From assembly GCA_019313605.1 (NCBI GenBank), contig JAFDAW010000108.1:1-8777 (forward strand): a DNA stretch of 8,777 nucleotides, read 5' to 3'. The stretch is from Deltaproteobacteria bacterium (GTDB taxonomy: Bacteria; Myxococcota_A; UBA9160; SMWR01). Made by a program: the position numbers and the translations under genes. This document shows, piece after piece, positions 1 to 6,712 of this stretch (positions are counted from its first letter, which is position 1; each line of letters starts with the position of its first letter). The notes below the pieces were generated by a model that saw only the letters and a program-made list of their open reading frames with translations, was not told the origin of the DNA and did no database searches.

Positions 1-14
1 AGACAGGGGGAATC

Positions 15-530
15 TTGAGTCTGTTCAGCGGAAAGCGCGAAGAGCGCGATCAATCCAACAGTGCGACGCACTCGCCGGCCCCTGCGCGGGCATCGAGTGC
101 GAGTGACGCTCGCCGCCAACAGACCCATCGGGAGGAATGCAACATGGCAAACATCGGCAAATCGATCTCCATCAAGGGCGACCTGACGGGAAACGAAGAC
201 ATGGTGATCGAGGGCCAGGTCGAGGGAAAAGTGGACCTCCCGAACAACCAACTCACGGTTGGCGCCAACGGCAAGGTGAAGGCTGAAATCCACGCCAAGA
301 GCATAGTGGTCGTCGGCCTCGTCGACGGCAACGTCTTTGGCCTCGAGCGCATCGAAATCCAAGCGACCGGCCGGGTCGAAGGCGACGTCACCGCGCCCAA
401 GCTCATCGTCGCGGAAGGCGCTCAGCTCAACGGCGCAATCCAGATGAGCCAGAAGGGCAATCGCACTGCAACCGCCAGCCCTGAGAAAACCGGAGCACCG
501 ACCTCTCCCGAAGTCCGCAAGGCCGGCTGA
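15..530 (+). CDS. Bactofilin (polymer-forming cytoskeletal protein)
   Basis: A 171-residue bactofilin. These proteins self-assemble without nucleotides into beta-helical filaments, often at the inner membrane, and position cell-wall enzymes. The core spans about residues 46-148: IGKSISIKGDLTGNED starts it, and repeated short strands with the G-x-V-x-G-x-V rhythm follow (IEGQVEGKV, GLVDGNV, GRVEGDV), as expected for a right-handed beta-helix. The N-terminal 43 residues and the C-terminal tail from about 149 are Ser/Ala/Pro/charged and probably disordered, which is usual for the family. The proposed start is TTG at 15 with AGGGGGAA just upstream. An in-frame ATG at 144 (Met44) has a better GGAGGA site, so a 128-residue form starting at the core is an alternative or additional product. 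The gene is convergent with secF and ends in a strong terminator. Its promoter lies outside the window. Family identity is secure; the start is not. Confidence 0.9.
   Translation: MSLFSGKREERDQSNSATHSPAPARASSASDARRQQTHREECNMANIGKSISIKGDLTGNEDMVIEGQVEGKVDLPNNQLTVGANGKVKAEIHAKSIVVVGLVDGNVFGLERIEIQATGRVEGDVTAPKLIVAEGAQLNGAIQMSQKGNRTATASPEKTGAPTSPEVRKAG
131..146 (+). promoter_or_regulatory. Strong internal Shine-Dalgarno and ATG inside the bactofilin gene
   Basis: GGAGGA at 131-136 lies 7 bases before an in-frame ATG at 144, inside the coding sequence that begins with TTG at 15. This is a textbook ribosome binding site. It either marks the only real start or allows a second, shorter bactofilin that lacks the N-terminal MSLFSGK segment. 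Confidence 0.6.
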
Positions 531-547
531 GCCGAAAACCGAAATAG

Positions 548-567
548 CGGGCTCGATTCCGAGCCCG
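548..567 (+). other. Stem-loop downstream of the bactofilin gene
   Basis: A perfect 8-base-pair stem, CGGGCTCG with CGAGCCCG, encloses the loop ATTC. It begins 18 bases after the bactofilin stop and just before the main terminator. In the opposite sense it is followed by CTATTTCGGTTTTC, so it may also help to stop transcripts arriving from secF. Confidence 0.5.
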
Positions 568-571
568 ACCC

Positions 572-604
572 AAGAGCGCCGCTCCGAGCGGCGCTCTTTC
601 TTTT
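572..604 (+). terminator. Rho-independent terminator of the bactofilin gene
   Basis: A perfect 12-base-pair stem (572-583 with 587-598, AAGAGCGCCGCT paired to AGCGGCGCTCTT) with a 3-base loop is followed by a T-rich run, TTTCTTTT. Stem strength and T-tract fit an intrinsic terminator for the plus-strand gene. On the minus strand no T-tract follows, so it would be at best a weak terminator for secF. Confidence 0.85.
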
Positions 605-625
605 GGCGGGGATGCACCGCTAGCT

Positions 626-690
626 GCGGAAGCCTTCAACGCCCCTTTGCGGCGTCACGCGATCCCATCCGGGATCGCGCTCCTCGCTAG
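626..690 (-). repeat. REP-like palindromic element, copy A (after secF)
   Basis: A diverged copy of the intergenic element found three more times here. In minus-strand sense it has an AGGAGCG head, a 9-base-pair stem (658-666 with 671-679, loop ATCC on the plus strand), and the linker GACGCCGCAAAG at 645-656. A degraded second arm follows, still related to that of copy C (GAAGGCTTCC versus GAAGACTTCC). The secF stop codon TAG (687-689) directly abuts the head, which reads TAGCGAGGAGCG instead of TAGGAGCG. The first stem differs in sequence from the other copies but still pairs fully. No T-tract follows, so it is not a classical terminator. Confidence 0.65.
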
Positions 691-1835
691 CGTCGCTTCT
701 TGTTCTTTTTTCGCTTGGACTTGCTCGGGCGGAAGTCTTTCTGCGGCGGCGGCGCATCGTGACGAACCGCGTAGCCGGCGTCCGGCGCTACGACTCCCCC
801 CCCGGCAGCCGCTGCTGGTGCCGCGTCGCCTCCGAAATGCCGCTCCAGGAACAGCAGCGCCGGCGATGCGATGAACACCGATGAGTAGGTTCCGATCACG
901 ATTCCGATCGCCATCGCGATCGCAAACGGCCGGATGACCTCGCCACCGAGGATCCACAGCGCGAGCACCGCCACCATCGTGGTGCCCGAGGTGATTACGG
1001 TGCGCGCCAGCGTCTGATTGACGCTTTGGTTGAGAACGTCGACCAGATCGAACTTCGTCCGCAGCTCCATGTTTTCACGGATCCGGTCGTAGATGATGAT
1101 CGTGTCGTTCAGGCTGTAACCCAGGATCGCCAGCAGAGCCGCCAGCACGCGAAGGTCGAACTCCATTCCGAGGATCACGAAGATGCCGGCTGTGATCCCG
1201 ATGTCGTGAACCAACGCGACGATCGCTCCCGGCGCAAACCGGGTGTTGAAGCGAAACGCGATGTAGATCAGGATCAGGACGCAGGCCACCAGCAGCGACT
1301 TCACGCCGTCGGCGCGCAGCTCGCTTCCGACCCGAGGGCCGACGAACTCGACCCGCTCGAGTTCGCCCCCGACGAGGGGCCCGATTGCGTTGGTGAGAGC
1401 GTACGTCAGTTTGTCGATCGTCTCGCCCTTCTCTCCCTCATCGCCACCCCCGCCGCCGGCGAGCTTGGCTCGTTCGAGCACCTCCATCTGCTCCGGGGTG
1501 AGCGGGCACGCGTCCCCCTCGACGTTGGCGACCGCACCCACCTGGAATCGGATCAGAAATTCCGGGTGGTCGGTCTCGCCGTAGCGGACCACGATCGGAT
1601 CCTCGATTCCGCAAGCGCCGATCAGGTTTCGGATCGATCCCTCATCGACCTCCACCTGATCCTCGAAGAGCACCTGCATTTCGGTGCCACCCTGGAAATC
1701 GATCCCCAGCTTCACGCCGTTGATCGGAACCGCGATGGCGCCCGCCAGCAATAGGGCGATCGAGACCGTCACCGCGATGCGGCGCTTGCCGATGAAATCG
1801 ATGTGGGTGCCCGGGGGCACGAGTTCGAACGGCAC
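687..1835 (-). CDS. secF: SecF, protein translocase subunit
   Basis: Inner-membrane partner of SecD in the proton-driven SecDF complex, which pulls proteins across after SecYEG/SecA translocation. A first membrane segment lies at about 20-38, then the family motif DFQGG at 46-50. A periplasmic domain runs to about 175 and contains VGPRVG at 165-170. Five more membrane segments follow at about 179-330. The proton-path signature ILGYSLNDTIIIYDRIRE is at 237-254. At 382 residues it is longer than the roughly 300-320 usual for SecF. The excess is a Gly/Glu-rich insert at about 126-139 and a cytosolic tail from about 335 that is Ala/Gly/Pro-rich and ends in a Lys/Arg cluster. The start is GTG at 1835 with TAGGAG at 1845-1850, nine bases upstream. 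It is separated from secD by a tandem repeat, unlike the overlapped junctions upstream. Confidence 0.97.
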   Translation of the reverse strand: MPFELVPPGTHIDFIGKRRIAVTVSIALLLAGAIAVPINGVKLGIDFQGGTEMQVLFEDQVEVDEGSIRNLIGACGIEDPIVVRYGETDHPEFLIRFQVGAVANVEGDACPLTPEQMEVLERAKLAGGGGGDEGEKGETIDKLTYALTNAIGPLVGGELERVEFVGPRVGSELRADGVKSLLVACVLILIYIAFRFNTRFAPGAIVALVHDIGITAGIFVILGMEFDLRVLAALLAILGYSLNDTIIIYDRIRENMELRTKFDLVDVLNQSVNQTLARTVITSGTTMVAVLALWILGGEVIRPFAIAMAIGIVIGTYSSVFIASPALLFLERHFGGDAAPAAAAGGGVVAPDAGYAVRHDAPPPQKDFRPSKSKRKKNKKRR

Positions 1836-1844
1836 GAAGGTGAA

Positions 1845-1851
1845 CTCCTAG
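1845..1851 (-). promoter_or_regulatory. secF ribosome binding site, identical to the repeat head
   Basis: In minus-strand sense CTAGGAG lies 9 bases before the secF GTG and supplies a GGAG Shine-Dalgarno. The same heptamer recurs at 1909-1915 and 1973-1979, exactly 64 and 128 bases away, so the secF binding site is in register with the tandem repeat. Confidence 0.65.
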
Positions 1852-1979
1852 TTGGCGAATCCCACGGATTCGCTTTGCGTCGTCGCGCAACCCCACTCTG
1901 GGGTTGCGCTCCTAGCGGGGGAAGTCTTCGACTTCCCTTTGCGTCGTCGCGCAACCCCACTCTGGGGTTGCGCTCCTAG
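1845..1979 (-). repeat. Tandem 64-bp REP-like repeat (copies B and C) between secD and secF
   Basis: Two 64-base units (1845-1908 and 1909-1972) plus a terminal CTCCTAG (1973-1979) fill the whole secD-secF spacer. They match at 54 of 64 positions; 1873-1915 and 1937-1979 are identical over 43 bases. Each unit has two perfect hairpins. One has a 10-base-pair stem, GCGCAACCCC/GGGGTTGCGC with loop ACTCT (1885-1909 and 1949-1973). The other has an 8-base-pair stem (1855-1873 and 1919-1937). The second stem differs at three pairs between the units, and all three changes are compensated. The secD stop codon TAG (1978-1976) lies inside the rightmost heptamer. Likely roles are mRNA 3'-end protection or tuning of the SecD:SecF ratio; a decaying mobile element is the other reading. 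Confidence 0.85.
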
Positions 1980-3562
1980 ATCGACAGACTCTCGACGTGA
2001 CGATCGCCGGGAAAGACCGCGAACATCAGCCGCGTGATGATCAACGCCGCGAACACACTGGTCACGACGCCGATCGAAAGTGTTACCGCGAAGCCCTTGA
2101 TCGGCCCCGTTCCGTAGTTGTAGAGCACGAGCGCCGTGCCCAGCGTGGTGATGTTGGCGTCCATGATCGTCCAGAACGCCTTGTTGAAGCCCGTCGCGAT
2201 CGCCGCGCGGGGAGTTTTGTGCGCGCGCAACTCCTCGCGAATGCGCTCGAAGATGATCACGTTCGCATCGATCGCCATACCGACCGTGAGTACGATACCC
2301 GCGAGCCCGGGCATGGTCAGCGTCGCCTCGAACATCGACATCACGCCGATCAGCATCAGCAGGTTCGCGGCGAGGGCCGCGCTCGCGTAGAGGCCCGACA
2401 CGCGGTAGTAGAGCGTCGTAAAGAGCAAGATCAACGCCAGCCCCGCGATCATGGCCTGCACGCCCCGCCGGATCGAGTCCGCACCGAGCGCGGGGCCGAC
2501 GGTTCGCTCCTCTTCGATCACCACGGGAACGGAGAGCGAGCCCGCGCGCAGGACCACCGACAGGTCCGACACCTCCGCCACCGTAAATCGCCCGGTGATC
2601 GTCCCGCGGGTCGCGATCCGACTCTGGATCGTCGGCGCGCTGTAGACCCGCTCATCGAGAATGATCGCGAGTTGCGCTCCGATGTTCTCTTCGGTGAGCG
2701 CTTGGAAGATCTCACCCCCGGCCGGATTGAAGGTGAAGTCGACCTGGGGACGCTGCTGGTTGTCGAAACCGGGCCGCGCGTCCGTGAGGTAATCGCCGGT
2801 GAGGTTGGCCTCCTCGCCAACCAGATAGGCGGTGAGGACCCGGTCCGTCTCCTTGTCGCGCTCGAACGCAATCTCCGTGTCTTCGGGCAGCTCGCCATCC
2901 GCGAATTTGGCGCGCAACAATTCCTCGGTCTGCGCGGTGTCCTGCACGATCTTGAACTCGAGGAAGCCCGTCACCCGCAACATCTCGCGAGCGCGGGCGC
3001 GATCGACCGAACCGCCTGGGATCTGCACGAGCACGCGATCGTCACCCTGCCGGGTCACCACTGAGTCCGGAATACCCTTCATCGGATCGGCAATGCGGCG
3101 GCGCAACACCTCGAGAACCTGCGACATGCCCTGCTCGCGAACCTGCTGCCGCCGCAGTTCGGAAAGCTCGAAGGTCAGCATCTCCGGATCGCTTCCGACT
3201 TCGGCCAGTTGGTCCGTATCACCGAACCACGCGCGAACGGCATCGCGCGCCTCGTTGGTGAACGTTTCGACGAGGAGCCGCTGGTCGACGACGTCGATCG
3301 TTCCGACCACGACGTTGTCGCGCTCGAGACTGTCTTCCAGCAGGCCCTTCAGGAAGCTGAGTTCGTGCTCTTCAGTCGCGCCGAGCTTGACCCCGATCAC
3401 CCAATGGATGCCGCCGCGCAGGTCCAACCCGAGGCGCAGGTCGTTATCCGGTATCCACGGGCTAGCGAGTCGGGTCTCTTCAGAGGCGAAATTCGCGACC
3501 GCGTAATAACCGAATAGCAGAACCGTCGCGATGACCCAGATCGCGCGCCAGCGCAAGCTCAT
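1976..3562 (-). CDS. secD: SecD, protein translocase subunit
   Basis: Large subunit of the SecDF export motor in the inner membrane. An N-terminal membrane helix at about 7-24 is followed by the family motif DLRGG at 47-51. A large periplasmic region runs to about 360 and includes the P1 base and head domains, with VQIPGG at 179-184. Five membrane helices follow at about 365-515. The conserved proton-relay Asp is in GMAIDANVIIFERIREE (Asp432). The length of 528 residues is normal for non-enterobacterial SecD. The ATG start overlaps the yajC stop as ATGA, and no strong Shine-Dalgarno is visible, so translational coupling is likely. The TAG stop coincides with the head of the downstream tandem repeat. 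Confidence 0.98.
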   Translation of the reverse strand: MSLRWRAIWVIATVLLFGYYAVANFASEETRLASPWIPDNDLRLGLDLRGGIHWVIGVKLGATEEHELSFLKGLLEDSLERDNVVVGTIDVVDQRLLVETFTNEARDAVRAWFGDTDQLAEVGSDPEMLTFELSELRRQQVREQGMSQVLEVLRRRIADPMKGIPDSVVTRQGDDRVLVQIPGGSVDRARAREMLRVTGFLEFKIVQDTAQTEELLRAKFADGELPEDTEIAFERDKETDRVLTAYLVGEEANLTGDYLTDARPGFDNQQRPQVDFTFNPAGGEIFQALTEENIGAQLAIILDERVYSAPTIQSRIATRGTITGRFTVAEVSDLSVVLRAGSLSVPVVIEEERTVGPALGADSIRRGVQAMIAGLALILLFTTLYYRVSGLYASAALAANLLMLIGVMSMFEATLTMPGLAGIVLTVGMAIDANVIIFERIREELRAHKTPRAAIATGFNKAFWTIMDANITTLGTALVLYNYGTGPIKGFAVTLSIGVVTSVFAALIITRLMFAVFPGDRHVESLSI

Positions 3563-3900
3563 GATTCGTCGCCCTTCTTACTCGCCGCGTCCACCTGCTC
3601 GATCCGCCCGCGCGCGACCTTGACCTTGATGCGCTCGCCCTTCACGCCACCGATGTCGAGGGTTAGCACGTCATCGGTCACGCCGATGACTTTTCCGTGC
3701 AAGCCGCCGGTCGTCACGACGTTGTCGCCCTTGTCGACCGCCTTGATCATGGCTTCCAGTTTTTTCTGCTTCTTCTGCTGCGGCCGGATCAGCAGGAGGT
3801 AGAAAATTCCCGTGATCAGGATGATCGGTACGAACGCGCCAAACGGCGACCCTCCATCGGGTTGCGCCTGGAGAGGTATGAGACCGAATAGAAAGTTCAT
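3559..3900 (-). CDS. yajC: YajC, preprotein translocase accessory subunit
   Basis: A 113-residue single-span membrane protein that associates with SecDF. A hydrophobic helix at about 22-38 is followed at once by the family hallmark LLLIRPQQKKQKK. A small soluble domain comes next, with GDNVVTTGGLHGKVIGV, and ends in a charged tail. The frame is open farther upstream, but Met at 3900 is chosen because GGAGGAG lies 8 bases before it and because the extension would only be spoIID sequence in another frame. It overlaps the spoIID stop as ATGA (3897-3900) and the secD start as ATGA (3559-3562), so spoIID, yajC and secD form one coupled translation unit. Confidence 0.96.
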   Translation of the reverse strand: MNFLFGLIPLQAQPDGGSPFGAFVPIILITGIFYLLLIRPQQKKQKKLEAMIKAVDKGDNVVTTGGLHGKVIGVTDDVLTLDIGGVKGERIKVKVARGRIEQVDAASKKGDES

Positions 3901-5114
3901 CGTGCTGCTCCTCCCACCAACGAGGTTCCCGGATAAAAGGCCTGAACGATCTCGCGGTACGTCGAACCACGCTGCGCCATGGCTTGCGCGCCCCACTGAC
4001 TCATCCCGACTCCGTGTCCGTGCCCCGATCCGACGAACACGACAGCGTCCTGGGCCGGGCGAATTTCGAATAGCGTGCTGCGAATCACCGATTCTCCTAG
4101 CGCCACACGCAGAGCGCGCGCCTCCAGTATGTGTTGCCCCTTGTCGCCACGGATTCGCACCCGCAGCGCCCGCCCACTCCGCGAGCGGTCCACGACCTGC
4201 ACCTCTCGAGGTGAGCCGATCCGGATCCCGAGCGAATCGAGAGCGCGCCCCAGTTTGGTCTTTGAGATGCTCGCGCGCCAGTAGGTATCTGGGGAATCCT
4301 GCTCATCTTCGACTTCGAGGCTCACCAGATAGGGCATCACGCGCCCCCAGACCTCCTCAGAACTCGCGGTCTGCCCGCCAGACGCCGAGTGGTAAACGGC
4401 CAGAATCGGCTTCCGCTCGTAGGTGAGATACTCGCCGCGGGTCGCCGCGACCGCTGCGCGAATCGACCGAGTCTCGGCGGCCACCCCACCGTAGACCTGG
4501 CTACCGGTACCGGCCTCCAGGTGAAACGCCTGGCCACGGGCCTCAGCGCGCTGGTGGAGCGCGTAGCTGCGCGCGACCACCGCCTGAGCCTTCAGCGTTT
4601 CAGGGTGCCAATCCGGGTAGATTTCCCGTCCCAGGATTCCGCTCACATAATCCTCGAGTTCCACTTCATTGATGACCTGCATTCCATTGGAAATACGTCG
4701 AAATTCGAGTTTTCCGCGAAATCGCATCTGGTTCACGGCAACGATTCCGCTGCCCCCGATCCGCCAGACCTTGCCCACGGGGCGCCGGTCCACGAGAAGA
4801 CCACCCGAGCCGGGCCCCACGACCGTCTCACCACCCGCGCGCCCATCGCGCGCCCGCACCGTCCTATTCGCCTCCATCAAAAGCACGCGAATGGCGACAG
4901 GTTCTGGCGTGGGCGCGATCTCATCGCCACGCGCCAGCCCCGCGCCGATCGCCAGAAACCAGCCGATCAACGTGAGCGAGGCCGCGCAGCGCCCCCCACT
5001 GCGGCGAAGAACCCGGCGACGGACCTTCCCGAAGACCGCTCTTCGCTGCGCGGAAGTTCGCCTCACGGCCTTCATCTCCATCCCGCGTGGAAAGAGCGCC
5101 CCGGGCCCGCGCAC
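3897..5114 (-). CDS. spoIID: SpoIID/LytB-domain peptidoglycan lytic protein
   Basis: Related to Bacillus SpoIID, a lytic transglycosylase that cleaves glycan strands lacking stem peptides; in non-sporulating Gram-negative bacteria these proteins act on envelope peptidoglycan. An Arg-rich N terminus and one hydrophobic segment (about 46-60, ending ARG-DE) look like a signal peptide or anchor. The SpoIID domain covers about residues 145-400. VELEDYVSGILGREIYP (151-167) holds the expected catalytic Glu (Glu164), with AQAVVARSYAL, YHSASGGQTASSEEVWG (241-257) and the C-terminal GHGHGVGMSQWGA (364-376). The start is uncertain: GTG at 5114 gives 405 residues, while ATG at 5081 or 5075 gives 394 or 392; none has a well-placed Shine-Dalgarno. 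It lies 26-65 bases after metK and overlaps yajC by four bases, so it is probably made together with SecDF. Confidence 0.9.
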   Translation of the reverse strand: MRGPGALFPRGMEMKAVRRTSAQRRAVFGKVRRRVLRRSGGRCAASLTLIGWFLAIGAGLARGDEIAPTPEPVAIRVLLMEANRTVRARDGRAGGETVVGPGSGGLLVDRRPVGKVWRIGGSGIVAVNQMRFRGKLEFRRISNGMQVINEVELEDYVSGILGREIYPDWHPETLKAQAVVARSYALHQRAEARGQAFHLEAGTGSQVYGGVAAETRSIRAAVAATRGEYLTYERKPILAVYHSASGGQTASSEEVWGRVMPYLVSLEVEDEQDSPDTYWRASISKTKLGRALDSLGIRIGSPREVQVVDRSRSGRALRVRIRGDKGQHILEARALRVALGESVIRSTLFEIRPAQDAVVFVGSGHGHGVGMSQWGAQAMAQRGSTYREIVQAFYPGTSLVGGAAR

Positions 5115-5140
5115 ACTTTCTGAGACGGTGACGGCTCGGT

Positions 5141-6304
5141 TCAGCCGGCGTCGCGCGCGATCGCTTCTGCACGATCGGTCTTCTCCCAGGGGAACCCCTC
5201 CCCCTCCCGACCGAAGTGGCCGTGGTAGGAGGTCGCGCGGTAGATCGGCCTACGCAGATCGAGCGCTTCGCCAATTCCCTTGGGCGTCAGATCGAAGTGC
5301 TTGCGAACCAGCTTCTCCAATTTCGCGTGATCCGACTCGCCGGTGCCGAATGTCTCGACGCGAATCGACACCGGTTCCGGCACACCGATCGCGTAGGCGA
5401 GCTGCACTTCACAGCGCCGGGCCACCTTGGCGGCCACGAGATTCTTCGCCACCCAGCGCGCCGCGTAGGCTGCGCTGCGGTCGACCTTCGAGGGATCCTT
5501 GCCCGAGAATGCGCCGCCTCCGTGGCGACCCATGCCGCCGTAGGTGTCGACGATGATCTTCCGGCCCGTGAGCCCGGCGTCTCCCATCGGTCCACCCACC
5601 ACGAAGCGCCCGGTCGGGTTCACGTGGTAGATGGTGTCGTCGTCGAGGAGCGCTGAGGGAATTGTCGGCTTGATGATCTTCGCGATGACGTCCTTGCGGA
5701 GCTGGTCCCAGGAGACATCGGGAGAGTGCTGGGTGGAGAGAACTACCGCGGGGATCCTCACGGGTCGATCGCCGTCGTACTCGATCGTGACCTGCGACTT
5801 CGCATCCGGCCGCAGATAACCGATTTCGCCGCTCTCGAAGTGGGCGCGGTGGGCCTCCATCAGCTGGTGGGCGAGTCGAATCGGCGCGGGCATCAGTTCG
5901 GGGGTCTCGTCGCACGCGAAGCCGAACATCATCCCCTGATCGCCGGCGCCCTGCTCTTTGTGGAGCCCCTCGCCTTCGGAAACGCCCTGGGAAATATCCG
6001 CGGATTGCCGGCCGAGCGCGATCATGATCGAGCAGGTCGCGGCGTCGAAACCCATATCGGAACTCGTGTAGCCGATGTCCGAAACGACCTGGCGAACCAG
6101 CGGCGCGAGTTCCACGTTCGCGTTGGTGGTGACCTCTCCGGCCAACATCACCAGGCCGGTCGTGGTGAGCGTCTCACAAGCGACGCGCGAGGCCGGGTCC
6201 TGGGCGAGCATCGCGTCGAGAACAGCGTCCGAGATCTGATCGCACATCTTGTCGGGATGGCCCATCGAGACCGATTCAGAAGTAAAAAGAGCGCCTCTTG
6301 CCAT
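5141..6304 (-). CDS. metK: S-adenosylmethionine synthetase
   Basis: Cytosolic enzyme that makes S-adenosylmethionine from methionine and ATP, releasing phosphate and pyrophosphate; active as a tetramer with Mg and K ions. The 387-residue length is typical. Diagnostic motifs are all intact: GHPDK (15-19) with the N-terminal catalytic His and Asp, GAGDQG (119-124) and the phosphate-loop motif GGGAFSGKD (262-270). The C-terminal GHFGREGEGFPWEKTD is also typical. The ATG at 6304 has an AGAGGAG site 8 bases upstream. The gene lies downstream of ptsH with its own candidate promoter in between, so it may start a separate transcript that continues through spoIID, yajC, secD and secF. Confidence 0.98.
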   Translation of the reverse strand: MARGALFTSESVSMGHPDKMCDQISDAVLDAMLAQDPASRVACETLTTTGLVMLAGEVTTNANVELAPLVRQVVSDIGYTSSDMGFDAATCSIMIALGRQSADISQGVSEGEGLHKEQGAGDQGMMFGFACDETPELMPAPIRLAHQLMEAHRAHFESGEIGYLRPDAKSQVTIEYDGDRPVRIPAVVLSTQHSPDVSWDQLRKDVIAKIIKPTIPSALLDDDTIYHVNPTGRFVVGGPMGDAGLTGRKIIVDTYGGMGRHGGGAFSGKDPSKVDRSAAYAARWVAKNLVAAKVARRCEVQLAYAIGVPEPVSIRVETFGTGESDHAKLEKLVRKHFDLTPKGIGEALDLRRPIYRATSYHGHFGREGEGFPWEKTDRAEAIARDAG

Positions 6305-6340
6305 GTTCCGTGACTCCTCTGGGCCGAAATGTGGTCCAGC

Positions 6341-6369
6341 ACTCTAGTCGAGGGCCGTTTCGGATTCAA
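6341..6369 (-). promoter_or_regulatory. Candidate sigma70-type promoter for metK
   Basis: In minus-strand sense TTGAAT (6369-6364) and TAGAGT (6346-6341) are separated by 17 bases. Each matches four of six consensus positions (TTGACA, TATAAT). Transcription would begin near 6334, leaving a leader of about 30 bases before metK. This is a reading by eye in a GC-rich gap. Confidence 0.5.
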
Positions 6370-6390
6370 TTCGAGCGGCGCGCTGGGATC

Positions 6391-6416
6391 GCCCGCGCAC
6401 CGTCGACCGCGCGGGC
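6391..6416 (-). other. Stem-loop just after ptsH
   Basis: GCCCGCGC pairs with GCGCGGGC around a 10-base loop containing GTCGAC. It begins two bases after the ptsH stop. No T-tract follows in the direction of ptsH, so it is not a clear intrinsic terminator; it could weaken read-through into metK or protect the ptsH message end. Confidence 0.45.
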
Positions 6417-6418
6417 TT

Positions 6419-6712
6419 TCAGCCGGCCGCGGAGTTCTCGATTTCGGCATGGGAGCGCTCGATCAGTGCACCTAGCGCCGAGACGGCTTCTTCGGCGTCC
6501 TCACCGATCGCGCGAACCCGCAGCTCGACGCCGCGGCCTGCGGCAAGCGAGAGCAGCGACAGCACGCTTCGCCCGTCCACCCACTCGCGACCGTTGCCCA
6601 CCGAAATCTCGGATTCGAAGCGACCCGCCATGATGACGAACTCGCCCGCGGGTCGCGCGTGCAGACCCAGCTCGCTTCGGACCGTAAATCCGCGTTCAAC
6701 GCTCTTGTTCAC
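6419..6712 (-). CDS. ptsH: HPr phosphocarrier protein
   Basis: A 97-residue HPr of the phosphotransferase system, slightly longer than the classical 85-90. The active-site motif GLHARPA gives His18, which accepts phosphate from enzyme I. GRSVLSLLSLAA gives Ser49, equivalent to the regulatory Ser46 that HprK phosphorylates. Both sites are intact, matching the hprK gene three genes upstream. The GTG start overlaps the stop of the preceding EIIA gene as GTGA (6709-6712), and only a weak Shine-Dalgarno is visible, so coupling is likely. The usual partner ptsI (enzyme I) does not follow; metK does. Confidence 0.96.
   Translation of the reverse strand: MNKSVERGFTVRSELGLHARPAGEFVIMAGRFESEISVGNGREWVDGRSVLSLLSLAAGRGVELRVRAIGEDAEEAVSALGALIERSHAEIENSAAG

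Noticed and set aside
626..690. Copy A as the intrinsic terminator of secF
   Set aside because: The stem is strong but is followed by GACGCCGCAAAG rather than a T-run; it is better explained as a member of the repeat family.
1845..1979. Short CRISPR array
   Set aside because: Only two full units, each internally palindromic at two places; the variable part is itself a hairpin rather than a spacer, and related copies occur singly elsewhere in the window.
1997..3064. Long plus-strand open frame opposite secD (also 1026-1754 opposite secF and 4389-5123 opposite spoIID)
   Set aside because: These are antisense shadows of well-supported genes in GC-rich DNA. Their translations are rich in Arg/His/Asp with no recognisable domain.
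3901..3996. N-terminal extension of yajC
   Set aside because: The extension is spoIID sequence in another frame; the family N terminus and a strong GGAGGAG place the start at 3900.
5726..6313. Plus-strand open frame opposite metK
   Set aside because: metK is full length with every family motif intact; the opposite frame has no family features or good ribosome site.
6305..6418. SAM riboswitch upstream of metK
   Set aside because: The gap has one simple stem-loop and a likely promoter close to the gene; I see no multi-helix SAM-binding core, and the predicted leader is too short.
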